A DNA stretch of 32,055 nt from NCBI GenBank assembly GCA_949296425.1, contig CASFPN010000027.1, forward strand, positions 1 to 32,055, read 5' to 3'. The notes below the pieces were generated by a model that worked only from the letters and a program-made list of their open reading frames with translations, was not told where the DNA came from and did no database searches. A program made the position numbers and the translations under genes. Shown here piece after piece: positions 23,492-31,204 of the stretch (within the stretch, counting starts at the first letter, position 1; every line of letters starts with the position of its first letter). Source of the DNA: an uncultured bacterium. GTDB taxonomy: Bacteria; Cyanobacteriota; Vampirovibrionia; Gastranaerophilales; Gastranaerophilaceae.

Positions 23492-23595
23492 ATCATATAT
23501 TTACATTATGATTATTCTCAAAAATGTTATATAATAAAATAAAACTTGATTTATCTGAAAATTTTATTAAAAAACATTATAAAGGATATTATGAT

Positions 23596-24609
23596 ATGAA
23601 TAAAAAGATTGTATGGTTATTATCGGCTTTTTTGATTTTATCATCTTTAGATGTTCTTGCTGCAAGTGTTGATAAGCTTGAACCTATCGGCAAAGATACA
23701 TCCTCAACACGTGTTGCAAAAGCATCGCGGACATCAAAAGCAAAAGCTAAAAAAGATGATAAGGATTCAAAAAGAACCCCTGACATTTTGGATACGGAAA
23801 CAGTTTACTATCCAAATGCAAATATGAGCAGTGTAATGACTAAATATCAATCAGGCAACTATACCGGCTGTTTACAGGAATTGTTTTCTCTGGTGCAAAA
23901 AGAACCATCAAATGCCCTTGCATATTATTATATGGCGATGGCCTATACCCATGTTGATATGCAGGATAAAGCTATTGAGTCTTATGAAAAAGTTTTATCT
24001 CTTAATCCCAAAGGCTATCTGGCAGATTACGCACTTAAAGGCAGAGACTGTCTGACAGGTGGCCCTGCTTGTCAGGAACAGCAGGTTGTACAGGAAGAAC
24101 TTTCTGATCTGGATAAGTTTATTATCGCTCCTTACGGAAACGGACTGTCTCCGGAACTCAACCAGCAGGTTAAACAAAAACAGCTTACAAATATTAAAGA
24201 AACAATAAACAGAAAACAAACACTTGAAGAAAAAGATATTAACAGAATCAAAAAATTTGATGATAAATATAAATCCTCTGTTGATGGAGAAAAACTTGCC
24301 GAAGTCAGTGATGAAGAAGTTTTAAAAGCCGTACAGACCTTGAAAGATGCCGGTGTTAATGTCACCATTCAGCCTGAAAATCCGTATACCCAGATGAACA
24401 CTTATCAGGATCCCAAAATGGCTGAAATGAGTCTTTTACTTGGCGGACAGAATAATAACGGTAATAATATGATGAATATGTTGCCGATGCTGATGAGCCA
24501 GGCTCAGAAAGGCGAAAATATTGATCCGCGTTTAATGCAGGCTGTAATGATGAATTCAATGATGTCTGATTTCAGTTATGCAAACAGTAATAATAATGAA
24601 AACTACTAG
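23596..24609 (+). CDS. Exported TPR protein with Asn/Met-rich C-terminus
   Basis: From the ATG at 23596 the product is 337 residues. That ATG is favoured by aaagga 9 bases upstream and because it places the signal peptide (MNKKIVWLLSAFLILSSLDVLA) at the N-terminus; the open frame upstream to 23524 adds 24 non-signal-like residues. After cleavage near 22-24 there is a Lys/Ser/Thr-rich linker (~25-65). Two to three TPR units follow at ~80-155 (ALAYYYMAMAYTHVDMQDKA, ESYEKVLSLNPKGYLADYAL). A charged helical region (~190-270) ends in a low-complexity Met/Asn/Gln-rich tail. It is probably a periplasmic scaffold. A second TPR-like gene starts 5 bases after its stop. Confidence 0.75.
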   Translation: MNKKIVWLLSAFLILSSLDVLAASVDKLEPIGKDTSSTRVAKASRTSKAKAKKDDKDSKRTPDILDTETVYYPNANMSSVMTKYQSGNYTGCLQELFSLVQKEPSNALAYYYMAMAYTHVDMQDKAIESYEKVLSLNPKGYLADYALKGRDCLTGGPACQEQQVVQEELSDLDKFIIAPYGNGLSPELNQQVKQKQLTNIKETINRKQTLEEKDINRIKKFDDKYKSSVDGEKLAEVSDEEVLKAVQTLKDAGVNVTIQPENPYTQMNTYQDPKMAEMSLLLGGQNNNGNNMMNMLPMLMSQAQKGENIDPRLMQAVMMNSMMSDFSYANSNNNENY

Positions 24610-24614
24610 ATTTT

Positions 24615-25223
24615 ATGAGTGAAAATTATGAAGCAGCAAAAGAAAAATTGTTGACAAATATGGATGAAACCTGTCAACAATTTTTCGTAAAAAACGGCTG
24701 TATATTAGAAAATGCTTATTACGAGCTTTTGTCTGATAACATACAAAAGGCAAAAAATCTTTTTACTGCAATAAAAGATAGTGATATCCGTGCGCATTGG
24801 GCAGCGTTTATGATTTCTTTAATTGAGGGGGATGTAAGAGAGTATCCGACATATTTTGAATTGAGAAATTTTCTTGAGATAGATTTAAATATTTTACTTA
24901 ACTATTTTAAAGGAGATTATGTAGAAAAGATTGTAAGATACGCCGATTTTATGTTTACAATTAATCCGGAAGTTCATAAATTTATTGGCAGAGTATTTTA
25001 TAATAATGCATATAATGACCAGGCTATGTTTTTTTTAGACAGAGCAAAAAGTTATTTTTATCATGATCCGGAACTTCATTATCTTTTAGCGTTTATATAT
25101 TATAACAGAAATGAGTATAAAAACGCTGAAAAATCGCTTGAAAACTGCCTTTGTATACTTCCGGAGTATTTTCCAGCATTGAATTTGCTAAAAAAAATTA
25201 AGCAGAAGAATGAAAAAACGTAA
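24615..25223 (+). CDS. Cytoplasmic TPR-like protein
   Basis: The product is 202 residues with no signal peptide. Helical repeats run through the protein. The last two (~135-165, FYNNAYNDQAMFFLDRAKSY, and ~168-200, LHYLLAFIYYNRNEYKNAEK) fit the TPR consensus (W..LG.....Y..A...F..AL). It follows the exported TPR protein by 5 bases, so they form a two-gene unit. A scaffold or chaperone role is inferred from fold only. Confidence 0.7.
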   Translation: MSENYEAAKEKLLTNMDETCQQFFVKNGCILENAYYELLSDNIQKAKNLFTAIKDSDIRAHWAAFMISLIEGDVREYPTYFELRNFLEIDLNILLNYFKGDYVEKIVRYADFMFTINPEVHKFIGRVFYNNAYNDQAMFFLDRAKSYFYHDPELHYLLAFIYYNRNEYKNAEKSLENCLCILPEYFPALNLLKKIKQKNEKT

Positions 25224-25280
25224 GCTGATATATTTTCATGATATACTTATCTATGCACAAAAATCGAACAGGAGATAATT

Positions 25281-26330
25281 ATGATTATAATAATGGAGCG
25301 TAACGCTACAAAAGTACAAATACAGCGTGTTATAGATTTTTTAAGAGATAACGGGTTTGATATAAGATTTAATCAAGGTGAAATTCATGCGGTAATTGAT
25401 GCCATAGGAGATAAAACTACCGTTACTCCGGGACGGGTTGCAGCGTTTGAAGGTGTAAAGGAAGTTAAAATAATAAGAGAACCTTTTAGACTTGCTTCTC
25501 GTGACAGAAAACCCGAAGACACTGTCATAACCTTTCCGAACGGAGTAAAAATCGGAGGGAATAATAAGCCTGTTGCAATGATTGGTCCGTGTTCAGTTGA
25601 AGATGATTATGAAGGCCTTTTGCAGGTTGCAATGGCCGGTAAAGAAATGGGATGCGAATTCTTAAGAGGTGGGGCATTTAAGCCGCGAACTTCTCCTTAC
25701 GATTTTCAAGGCTATGGTGAAAAAGCATTGAAATTTCTGAAAAGAGCAAGTGAAGAAACAGGACTTCTTGTTGTATCAGAAGTTATGGATGCTTCTGATT
25801 TGCCTATGATGTGTGATTATGTTGATGTATTACAGATAGGCGCGCGTAATGTCCAGAATTTTAAACTTCTTCACGCTGTCGGCAGATCAAGAAAACCTGT
25901 TATTTTAAAACGCGGTCTGGCAAGTACAATAAGGGAATTTCTTCTTGCAGCCGAGCATATTATGTATAACGGAAACCCTAATGTAATTCTTTGCGAACGC
26001 GGCATAAGAAGTTTTGACAGTGCGTTTACCCGTAATGTTATGGATATAGCATCTATTCCGGTTATAAAGAAATATTCTCATCTTCCTATAATCGTTGATC
26101 CAAGCCATGGTACAGGTCAAAGGTATTTAATAGAGCCTTTAGCAAAAGCAGGGCTTGTTGTCGGAGCGGACGGTATAATGATAGAGGTTCACCATGACCC
26201 TGAAAATGCACTCTCAGACGGTAAACAAAGCTTACCTATTCCTATGTTTAAAGAAGTAATGAGCAGAATAAATCGTTTTAACAACAGACTGCATTATGAA
26301 AAAACTTGTCTTTCTGCAGATGTTGATTAA
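25281..26330 (+). CDS. aroF: 3-deoxy-7-phosphoheptulonate (DAHP) synthase
   Basis: DAHP synthase condenses phosphoenolpyruvate and erythrose-4-phosphate, the first step of the shikimate pathway to aromatic amino acids. The product is 349 residues: an N-terminal ferredoxin-like/ACT-like regulatory domain (~1-75, VQIQRVIDFLRDNGFDIRF) followed by a TIM-barrel catalytic domain. Key motifs are GPCSVED (~107-113), RGGAFKPRTSPYDFQG (~134-149), KRGLAST and VDPSHGTG, the last holding metal and substrate ligands. The architecture is that of the type I-beta enzymes related to Thermotoga and Bacillus forms, where aromatic end products bind the N-terminal domain. aggag lies 7 bases before the first ATG; a second ATG five codons on is possible. 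Confidence 0.94.
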   Translation: MIIIMERNATKVQIQRVIDFLRDNGFDIRFNQGEIHAVIDAIGDKTTVTPGRVAAFEGVKEVKIIREPFRLASRDRKPEDTVITFPNGVKIGGNNKPVAMIGPCSVEDDYEGLLQVAMAGKEMGCEFLRGGAFKPRTSPYDFQGYGEKALKFLKRASEETGLLVVSEVMDASDLPMMCDYVDVLQIGARNVQNFKLLHAVGRSRKPVILKRGLASTIREFLLAAEHIMYNGNPNVILCERGIRSFDSAFTRNVMDIASIPVIKKYSHLPIIVDPSHGTGQRYLIEPLAKAGLVVGADGIMIEVHHDPENALSDGKQSLPIPMFKEVMSRINRFNNRLHYEKTCLSADVD

Positions 26331-26388
26331 TATAAATCTTGAACAATTCTAAGCGGTTTGATATGAGAATCTTAAAAGATTTATTAAA

Positions 26389-26417
26389 TTGCAGGATCCG
26401 GTATCCTGTGATATAAT
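26389..26417 (+). promoter_or_regulatory. Promoter of the G-tract prepilin gene with a palindrome in the spacer
   Basis: TTGCAG (26389-26394) and TATAAT (26412-26417) are 17 bases apart. The spacer almost coincides with an inverted repeat, caggat (26392-26397) and atcctg (26403-26408), around ccggt, so a dimeric regulator could sit between the hexamers. Transcription should start near 26424. The ribosome binding site aaggatagg (26433-26441) follows, with the ATG at 26449. The rest of the 26331-26448 gap holds nothing I can support. Confidence 0.65.
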
Positions 26418-26448
26418 AAAAAAAATAACGGAAAGGATAGGAACTAGT

Positions 26449-27422
26449 ATGGAACTAAATATTAAAAATTGTAAACTCGGGGGGGGGGCACTCCTGAGCT
26501 AGGCAGAAGTCAAGAGTTCAGGAATTCAAGCTATTTAAATCTCGTAAGATACTATGGCACTAAGGCATTAAGAAGTATCGTAAAAATTTTTCCTTTCCCG
26601 GGAGAGGGGTGCTACCACGTAGCCCTATCGAACAAGCAACGTAAATGCGCGTTTACCCTTGCAAAAGCTACTGCGCACGCAGCCCTATCGAACAAGCAAC
26701 GCCAATGTGCTTTTACTCTTGCAGAAGTTCTCATTACCCTCGGCATCATCGGCGTGGTTGCAGCTCTTACTATTCCTGTTTTGACAGGCAATTATAAAAA
26801 AAGAGAAACTGTAAATAGGCTAAAAAGTACTTATTCCATAATAAATAATGCAATGGAGCGTGCTAAAGTAGATTACGGAACAGATTATTCAATTTGGCAA
26901 AGAAGTTCTCATGATAGATATGCTTTTGAATTGATATATTCCTTATACATTAAACCTTATATTAAAACTGTAGATGTTAAAAAAGGAACAATATGCCGTA
27001 ATTATAACTGTAAAAAGGAATATACAACTTTGAGCGGTCAGCCAATGTATCAGCATGATTACGGCGGAAGTTTTACATTGCCTAACGGAGCTTTGGTTCA
27101 TATTATCCCCTATTTCTGTGGTGTTGATTTATATTCTGACATTGTTTATATTGATATAGATGGTCCGGAGAAGGGAGAAAACAGGCTTGGAAAAGATGTT
27201 TTTGATTATAGATTATCTATCGGGCATGGAGAAACAGCTAAGTATATAAAAAACGGAATTTTTGCTACTCCTTGTGAAGGTTTTACAAGGGATGAAATAT
27301 TAGTAAAATGTTCTAAAAATTTTGATGGGGCATCATGTACGGCTAAAGGTGCAGTTTCATGTTGTGCCGCGTTAATTATGCAGGATGGCTGGGAAATTAC
27401 GGAAGATTATCCATGGAAATAA
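26449..27422 (+). CDS. Type IV prepilin-like protein, start region out of frame at a G10 tract (phase-off form)
   Basis: The ATG at 26449 has a good promoter and ribosome binding site but reads only MELNIKNCKLGGGALLS before a stop at 26500-26502. With one more G (or two fewer) in the tract at 26479-26488, the same ATG would read a 324-residue prepilin. It has an ~88-residue leader, then AFTLAEVLITLGIIGVVAALT (cleavage before F89) and a ~230-residue globular part rich in Tyr and Cys. In the pilin frame there is no ATG, GTG or TTG between the in-frame stop at 26472-26474 and the GTG at 26754, which lies inside the alpha1 helix. The tract is thus the natural entry to the gene. As written the gene is off, or is expressed by slippage. 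The globular part shows no other damage, which argues against an old pseudogene. A homopolymer assembly error remains possible. Confidence 0.75.
26479..26488 (+). repeat. G10 homopolymer tract in the prepilin start region
   Basis: Ten consecutive G's interrupt the codons between L10 and the downstream frame of the prepilin gene. Such runs are rare in this AT-rich window; the only other one is at 31884-31893. Slipped-strand mispairing at G tracts of this length is an established route to phase variation in many bacteria. Confidence 0.9.
26611..26727 (+). repeat. 60-bp tandem repeat duplicating the prepilin leader and peptidase motif
   Basis: Two copies with an exact 60-base (20-codon) period: agccctatcg aacaagcaac occurs at 26621 and at 26681 with similar flanks. 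In the pilin frame they read VALSNKQRKCAFTLAK and AALSNKQRQCAFTLAE, so the peptidase recognition motif is present twice. Only the second copy is followed by the hydrophobic helix. Confidence 0.85.
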
Positions 27423-27423
27423 T

Positions 27424-29193
27424 TTACATATTTCTCTGGAAAAAGCCTGCAATTTCCTTATGCGGGAAAAATTTTACAATCGGGCGTCCGTGAGGACAGG
27501 TGTATGGCATTTTTGTAGTACGCCATTTTTTTACGATTTCCTGCATCTGCCAGGTGGAAAGTTTTTGACCTGCTTTAACAGATGCTTTACATGCAGTTGT
27601 AATAAGAATTTTTTCTTCGAGCCTGTCAATATTACCGTCAATATTTTCCAGAATATCCGCTAAAATCTCTTTAGGATTTACTTTTGCAATCATTTGCGGG
27701 ATTTTTCTGAAAATAAGTTCGTTGTCTTTTAAAAATTCTATACCAAAACCGAATTTTTCAAATTTGTCGATATTTTCTTTAATAAGTTCAGCTTCGGTGC
27801 TTGAAACAGGAATTACATCAGATACAAAAAGCATTTGTGAAACAATATTTTTTTCTGACATTAGTTTTTCATAAATATATCTTTCTTCTGCAATATGCTG
27901 ATCAATGATTTCCATTCCGTCGTCTTTTTCAACAAGAATATAAGTGTTTTTATACTGACCTATAATATTTTCTTCAGGTTCTGCACTCGTTTCAACCGGA
28001 ACAAAAAACTGTACCTGTTCTTGTTTTTGCGGCATAGAATTTTCGCCTTCTTGTTCCGCCATCATTTTGTCTGAAATATAAATAGTGTCATCAGATTTGT
28101 CAAAAATAATTTCGCCCGTGCTTTCCAGTTTCGGCTGTACAAAATCAACTACATTACCCAAACTTGGAGCAGCAGGTTCAACAGGTTTAGCCTGCTGTTT
28201 TTCAACATAGTTCATCAATCCGGCCTGAATAGATGTATATATAAAGTTAAATACCTGATTTGGATTTTTATATCTTACTTCTTTTTTAGTCGGATGAACG
28301 TTTACATCAACATCAGACGGCGGTATTTCTAAATTCAACACAACAAATGGGTATTTACCGCTTGCGATAAGGCTTTTGTAAGCTGTATCAATGGCTTTTT
28401 GGAATACCGGACATTTTACGGTTCTTGAATTTATATAAATATGATAGCTTTTTTTGCTGGAACGCGTGTAATCCGGTGTGCTGACGTAACCGCTGATTTT
28501 CAATCCCGAAAGATTATCGGTTTTCAAAACTTCTTTTAAATTAGAGATAACATCTGATGAATAAACTTCTTTTATTGTTTGGAGCAAATTATTCTGTCCT
28601 GTTGTTTTTAGAACTGTTTTACCGTTCTTTTTTAATTCCAGAGAACATTCAGGATGTGCAAGTGCGAGTGATTGAATTAACTCCTGAATGTATGAAAACT
28701 CAGTATTTGAACTTTTTAAAAATTTAAGACGTGCAGGAAGATTATAAAACAAATCTTTTATATCCATAATTGTTCCGATTGCACATCCTGTTTCAAGCTG
28801 TTTGACTTCCGAATTTTCGCATTTTACTTTTGTCCCTGTTTCAAAATCAACAGTTCTTGTGGTACATGTTAATTTTGAAATAGAAATAATACTTGATAAA
28901 GCTTCTCCCCTGAAGCCAAGCGTATGAATATCAAACAAATCTTCATCCGTTGTGATTTTGCTTGTAGCGTGTTTTGAAAATGCAAGCATAATATCGTCAG
29001 GATGAATACCGCATCCGTTATCGGCTACACGAATATCACGGCAGTCGTTGTTAATCTCAATGCTTATTTTGGTAGCACCTGCATCAATAGAATTTTCAAC
29101 AAGTTCTTTAACGACTGATGCCGGGCGTTCAATTACTTCTCCCGCTGCAATCTGATTTATCAAGTGTTTAGATAGTTGTTTAATCCTCGCCAT
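27424..29193 (-). CDS. mutL: DNA mismatch repair protein MutL (nicking-endonuclease type)
   Basis: MutL links mismatch recognition by MutS to strand incision. The product is 589 residues. The N-terminal GHKL ATPase (~1-330) shows ELVENSIDAGATKI, VADNGCGI and TLGFRGEALSSI. A variable linker (~340-400) precedes the C-terminal dimerisation/endonuclease domain. Its metal motif DQHIAEERYIYE (near residue 430) fits DQH(A)X2EX4E with Ile at the Ala position, and ACKASVKAGQ and the C-terminal CPHGRPI are also present. It should therefore be an endonuclease-active MutL like those of bacteria lacking MutH. The start MARIKQLSKHLINQIAAGEV is canonical. It converges with the prepilin gene with only one base between the stops. 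Confidence 0.96.
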   Translation of the reverse strand: MARIKQLSKHLINQIAAGEVIERPASVVKELVENSIDAGATKISIEINNDCRDIRVADNGCGIHPDDIMLAFSKHATSKITTDEDLFDIHTLGFRGEALSSIISISKLTCTTRTVDFETGTKVKCENSEVKQLETGCAIGTIMDIKDLFYNLPARLKFLKSSNTEFSYIQELIQSLALAHPECSLELKKNGKTVLKTTGQNNLLQTIKEVYSSDVISNLKEVLKTDNLSGLKISGYVSTPDYTRSSKKSYHIYINSRTVKCPVFQKAIDTAYKSLIASGKYPFVVLNLEIPPSDVDVNVHPTKKEVRYKNPNQVFNFIYTSIQAGLMNYVEKQQAKPVEPAAPSLGNVVDFVQPKLESTGEIIFDKSDDTIYISDKMMAEQEGENSMPQKQEQVQFFVPVETSAEPEENIIGQYKNTYILVEKDDGMEIIDQHIAEERYIYEKLMSEKNIVSQMLFVSDVIPVSSTEAELIKENIDKFEKFGFGIEFLKDNELIFRKIPQMIAKVNPKEILADILENIDGNIDRLEEKILITTACKASVKAGQKLSTWQMQEIVKKWRTTKMPYTCPHGRPIVKFFPHKEIAGFFQRNM

Positions 29194-29289
29194 ACAAAGC
29201 CCTCAATCTTAATCTCAATCTACATCAAACACAAATTCATCTAAATGTTTGATTACAAATTTGAAACATTTCTATAAGATAAGTACATT

Positions 29290-29322
29290 AAGACTATAAG
29301 GCGCTAAGTCGATAAGTCTTTT
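29290..29322. repeat. Imperfect palindromic repeat upstream of the methyltransferase gene
   Basis: aagact and agtctt frame a segment containing ataaggcgctaagtcgataa. The phrase a.taaggc.ctaag is similar to sequence inside the leader of the G-tract prepilin gene (26556-26575), suggesting a dispersed element used both between and inside genes. The remainder of the 29194-29349 gap is AT-rich, without recognisable features. Confidence 0.35.
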
Positions 29323-29349
29323 ACATATGGATATCAGGGAGAAACAGAC

Positions 29350-30222
29350 TTGGCAAGAGTTAAAACTAACATTAAATTAAAACCTAATAAAAAAGCTGAT
29401 TTGCAGGTAGTAAAACCCGTCAAAACAACAAAGTACAGCGATATTGACTTGAATAACTGGAAAGCTTATGAACATGTTAAAACCGATACTTTGTGGGAAT
29501 TTCCGACACGGTTAAAAGAAGGCGGTCATTCCAACGAATACCATGGTAATTATATCCCGCAGATTGCCCAGCAGCTTTATGAAAGATTTACAAAGAAAAA
29601 TGATGTTGTTCTTGACTTGTTTTTTGGCTCCGGAACCTCAGGCATTGAAGCTGTTAATATGGGCAGACGCTGTATAGGTGTTGAACTTAAAGATGAACTG
29701 GCAGAAAGTGTTTCTGAAAAATTTACTCCGAAACAGCTTGTAACTGATGTCAGAATAATTTGTGCGGATTCTGCATCAGATGCCGCAAAAGAAAAAGTTC
29801 AGGCAAGCCTTGATATTATGAGAGAAGAAAAAGCCCAATTTTTAATTCTTCACCCGCCATATGACGATATTATCAAGTTTTCGGATAAAAAAGAAGATTT
29901 ATCAAATTGCGATACAACGGAAGAATTTTATGATCTGTTTGAAAAAGTCGCTAAAAACGGTTACGATATGCTTGAAAAAGGGCGTTTTGCCGCTTTGATT
30001 ATCGGTGACAGCTATAAGAATTCGGAAGTTCAGCCTTTAGGTTTTGAATGTATGGCAAGAATGATGAAACTGGGATTTCGTCTTAAAGGTATTATTGTAA
30101 AAGATATTCAGGGCAACGAGCGAGCAAAAGGCAAAACAGCAAATCTGTGGCGCTATAGAGCCTTAGCCGGCGGTTTCTTTATTTTTAAGCATGAATATGT
30201 AATGGTTTTCCAAAAAGCTTAA
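29350..30222 (+). CDS. Orphan DNA (N4/N6) methyltransferase-like protein
   Basis: The product is 290 residues. An FPTR phrase (~51-54) comes first, then the AdoMet-binding motif I DLFFGSGTSG (~89-98) and acidic VELKDE (~111-116). The catalytic motif IV is HPPY (168-171), where amino-methyltransferases usually have [DNS]PPY. The order (motif I before IV) places it in the beta-type or DpnM-unlike N4/N6 group that methylates exocyclic amino groups in DNA. No restriction endonuclease or specificity subunit is nearby, so it is either an orphan regulatory methylase or acts on another substrate. The start is the TTG at 29350 with agggag upstream; no better start is in frame. Confidence 0.75.
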   Translation: MARVKTNIKLKPNKKADLQVVKPVKTTKYSDIDLNNWKAYEHVKTDTLWEFPTRLKEGGHSNEYHGNYIPQIAQQLYERFTKKNDVVLDLFFGSGTSGIEAVNMGRRCIGVELKDELAESVSEKFTPKQLVTDVRIICADSASDAAKEKVQASLDIMREEKAQFLILHPPYDDIIKFSDKKEDLSNCDTTEEFYDLFEKVAKNGYDMLEKGRFAALIIGDSYKNSEVQPLGFECMARMMKLGFRLKGIIVKDIQGNERAKGKTANLWRYRALAGGFFIFKHEYVMVFQKA

Positions 30223-30380
30223 AGCTGTAAATCTCATGCATTTGAAGGATAAAATTTTAAAGAATATGATTTATTCTGATAATGTACATTGAAGGCATGC
30301 CCAAAAGTATAAAAGGCATGGTGTAAAAGGGACAATATTACAAAATATTAACCAAACTTGAAGAAATGTTAAAAGTGCTC

Positions 30381-30403
30381 AAACCATGATGACATCATGG
30401 TTT
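30381..30403. terminator. Palindrome, possible terminator of the methyltransferase gene
   Basis: aaaccatgatg (30381-30391) and catcatggttt (30393-30403) form a perfect 11-bp palindrome with a 1-base centre, 160 bases after the methyltransferase stop. A tight RNA hairpin would need a larger loop (about 8-9 bp stem), and only a short T-run follows. It could equally be a protein-binding site. The rest of 30223-30446 contains short direct repeats of aggcatg and no ORF. Confidence 0.4.
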
Positions 30404-30446
30404 TCGGGGAAAAAATACACAGGAGGAGAGGTTAAAAATAAAAAAG

Positions 30447-30475
30447 TTGTCCACACATGATGTATAGAGTACAAT
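30447..30475 (+). promoter_or_regulatory. Promoter of the pipY-sepF operon
   Basis: TTGTCC (30447-30452) and TACAAT (30470-30475) are separated by 17 bases. The predicted start near 30482 gives a ~36-base leader containing agaggtagga before the ATG at 30518. Confidence 0.6.
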
Positions 30476-30517
30476 TAATACTATATTCAACTTCTTGTAG
30501 AGGTAGGATGATTATTA

Positions 30518-31180
30518 ATGGACAATAAAGTAAGACAAAATCTTTTACAGATACAGGAAGACATCGCACCTTATAAACCAAATATTATCGCAGTTACCAA
30601 ATATTTTGACGGAAATGCCATAATTGATGCATATAATGCAGGATTAAGGGATTTCGCAGAATCAAGGGCAGTTGAAGCTGTAAAGAAGATTGAAAATCTT
30701 CCTCAGGAAATCCGGGATAATTCAAGATTTCACTTTATCGGACATCTACAGACTAATAAGGTTAAAAAAGTGATTGCAAATTTTGATTATATACATTCCG
30801 TTGATTCAGCCAGACTTGCGCAGGTAATATCCGATGAAGCTCTGAATGCCGGCAAAATCCAAAATGTTTTACTTGAGATAAATATCGCAGGTGAAGAACA
30901 AAAATATGGATTTAGCGAAAACGAAATTTTCAATGAATTCACCTCTTTAAAAGAGCTGGCGGGTATTAATATTGCCGGTTTGATGTGTATGACTCCTCTG
31001 GGAGCAGCTGAAAAAACACAGGATGAAATATTTTCTGAGATTGTTCAATTGAAAAAACAGCTGGAAGAGAGATTTAATTATCCGCTTAAAGAACTGTCAA
31101 TGGGGATGAGTCAGGATTATAAAGAGGCGGCAAAATACGGTGCGACAATGTTAAGGATTGGTAGAAAATTATTTAATTAA
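30518..31180 (+). CDS. yggS: YggS/PipY family pyridoxal-phosphate homeostasis protein
   Basis: This PLP-binding, non-enzymatic barrel protein of the COG0325 family helps control vitamin B6 and amino-acid/keto-acid balance. The product is 220 residues. PLP lysine K28 is in IIAVTKYF. Other family signatures are FAESRAVEA (usually GENR), RFHFIGHLQTNKVK, YIHSVDS, GLMCMTPLG and the C-terminal LSMGMSQDYKEAAKYGATMLRIG. The usual Asn of GENRVQE is replaced by Ser-Arg (ESRAVEA), a common variant. It is followed 24 bases later by sepF, the same order as in cyanobacteria (pipY-sepF). Confidence 0.93.
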   Translation: MDNKVRQNLLQIQEDIAPYKPNIIAVTKYFDGNAIIDAYNAGLRDFAESRAVEAVKKIENLPQEIRDNSRFHFIGHLQTNKVKKVIANFDYIHSVDSARLAQVISDEALNAGKIQNVLLEINIAGEEQKYGFSENEIFNEFTSLKELAGINIAGLMCMTPLGAAEKTQDEIFSEIVQLKKQLEERFNYPLKELSMGMSQDYKEAAKYGATMLRIGRKLFN

Positions 31181-31204
31181 AGTAAGATAAACGGAGGAAA
31201 AACG

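Noticed and set aside
23524-23595. N-terminal extension of the exported TPR protein
   Set aside because: It would bury the signal peptide 24 residues inside; aaagga supports the ATG at 23596.
26449-27422. Treating the prepilin gene as an ordinary decayed pseudogene
   Set aside because: Only one frame break is seen, exactly at a homopolymer; the leader and body frames are otherwise fully open and a second locus shows the same arrangement.
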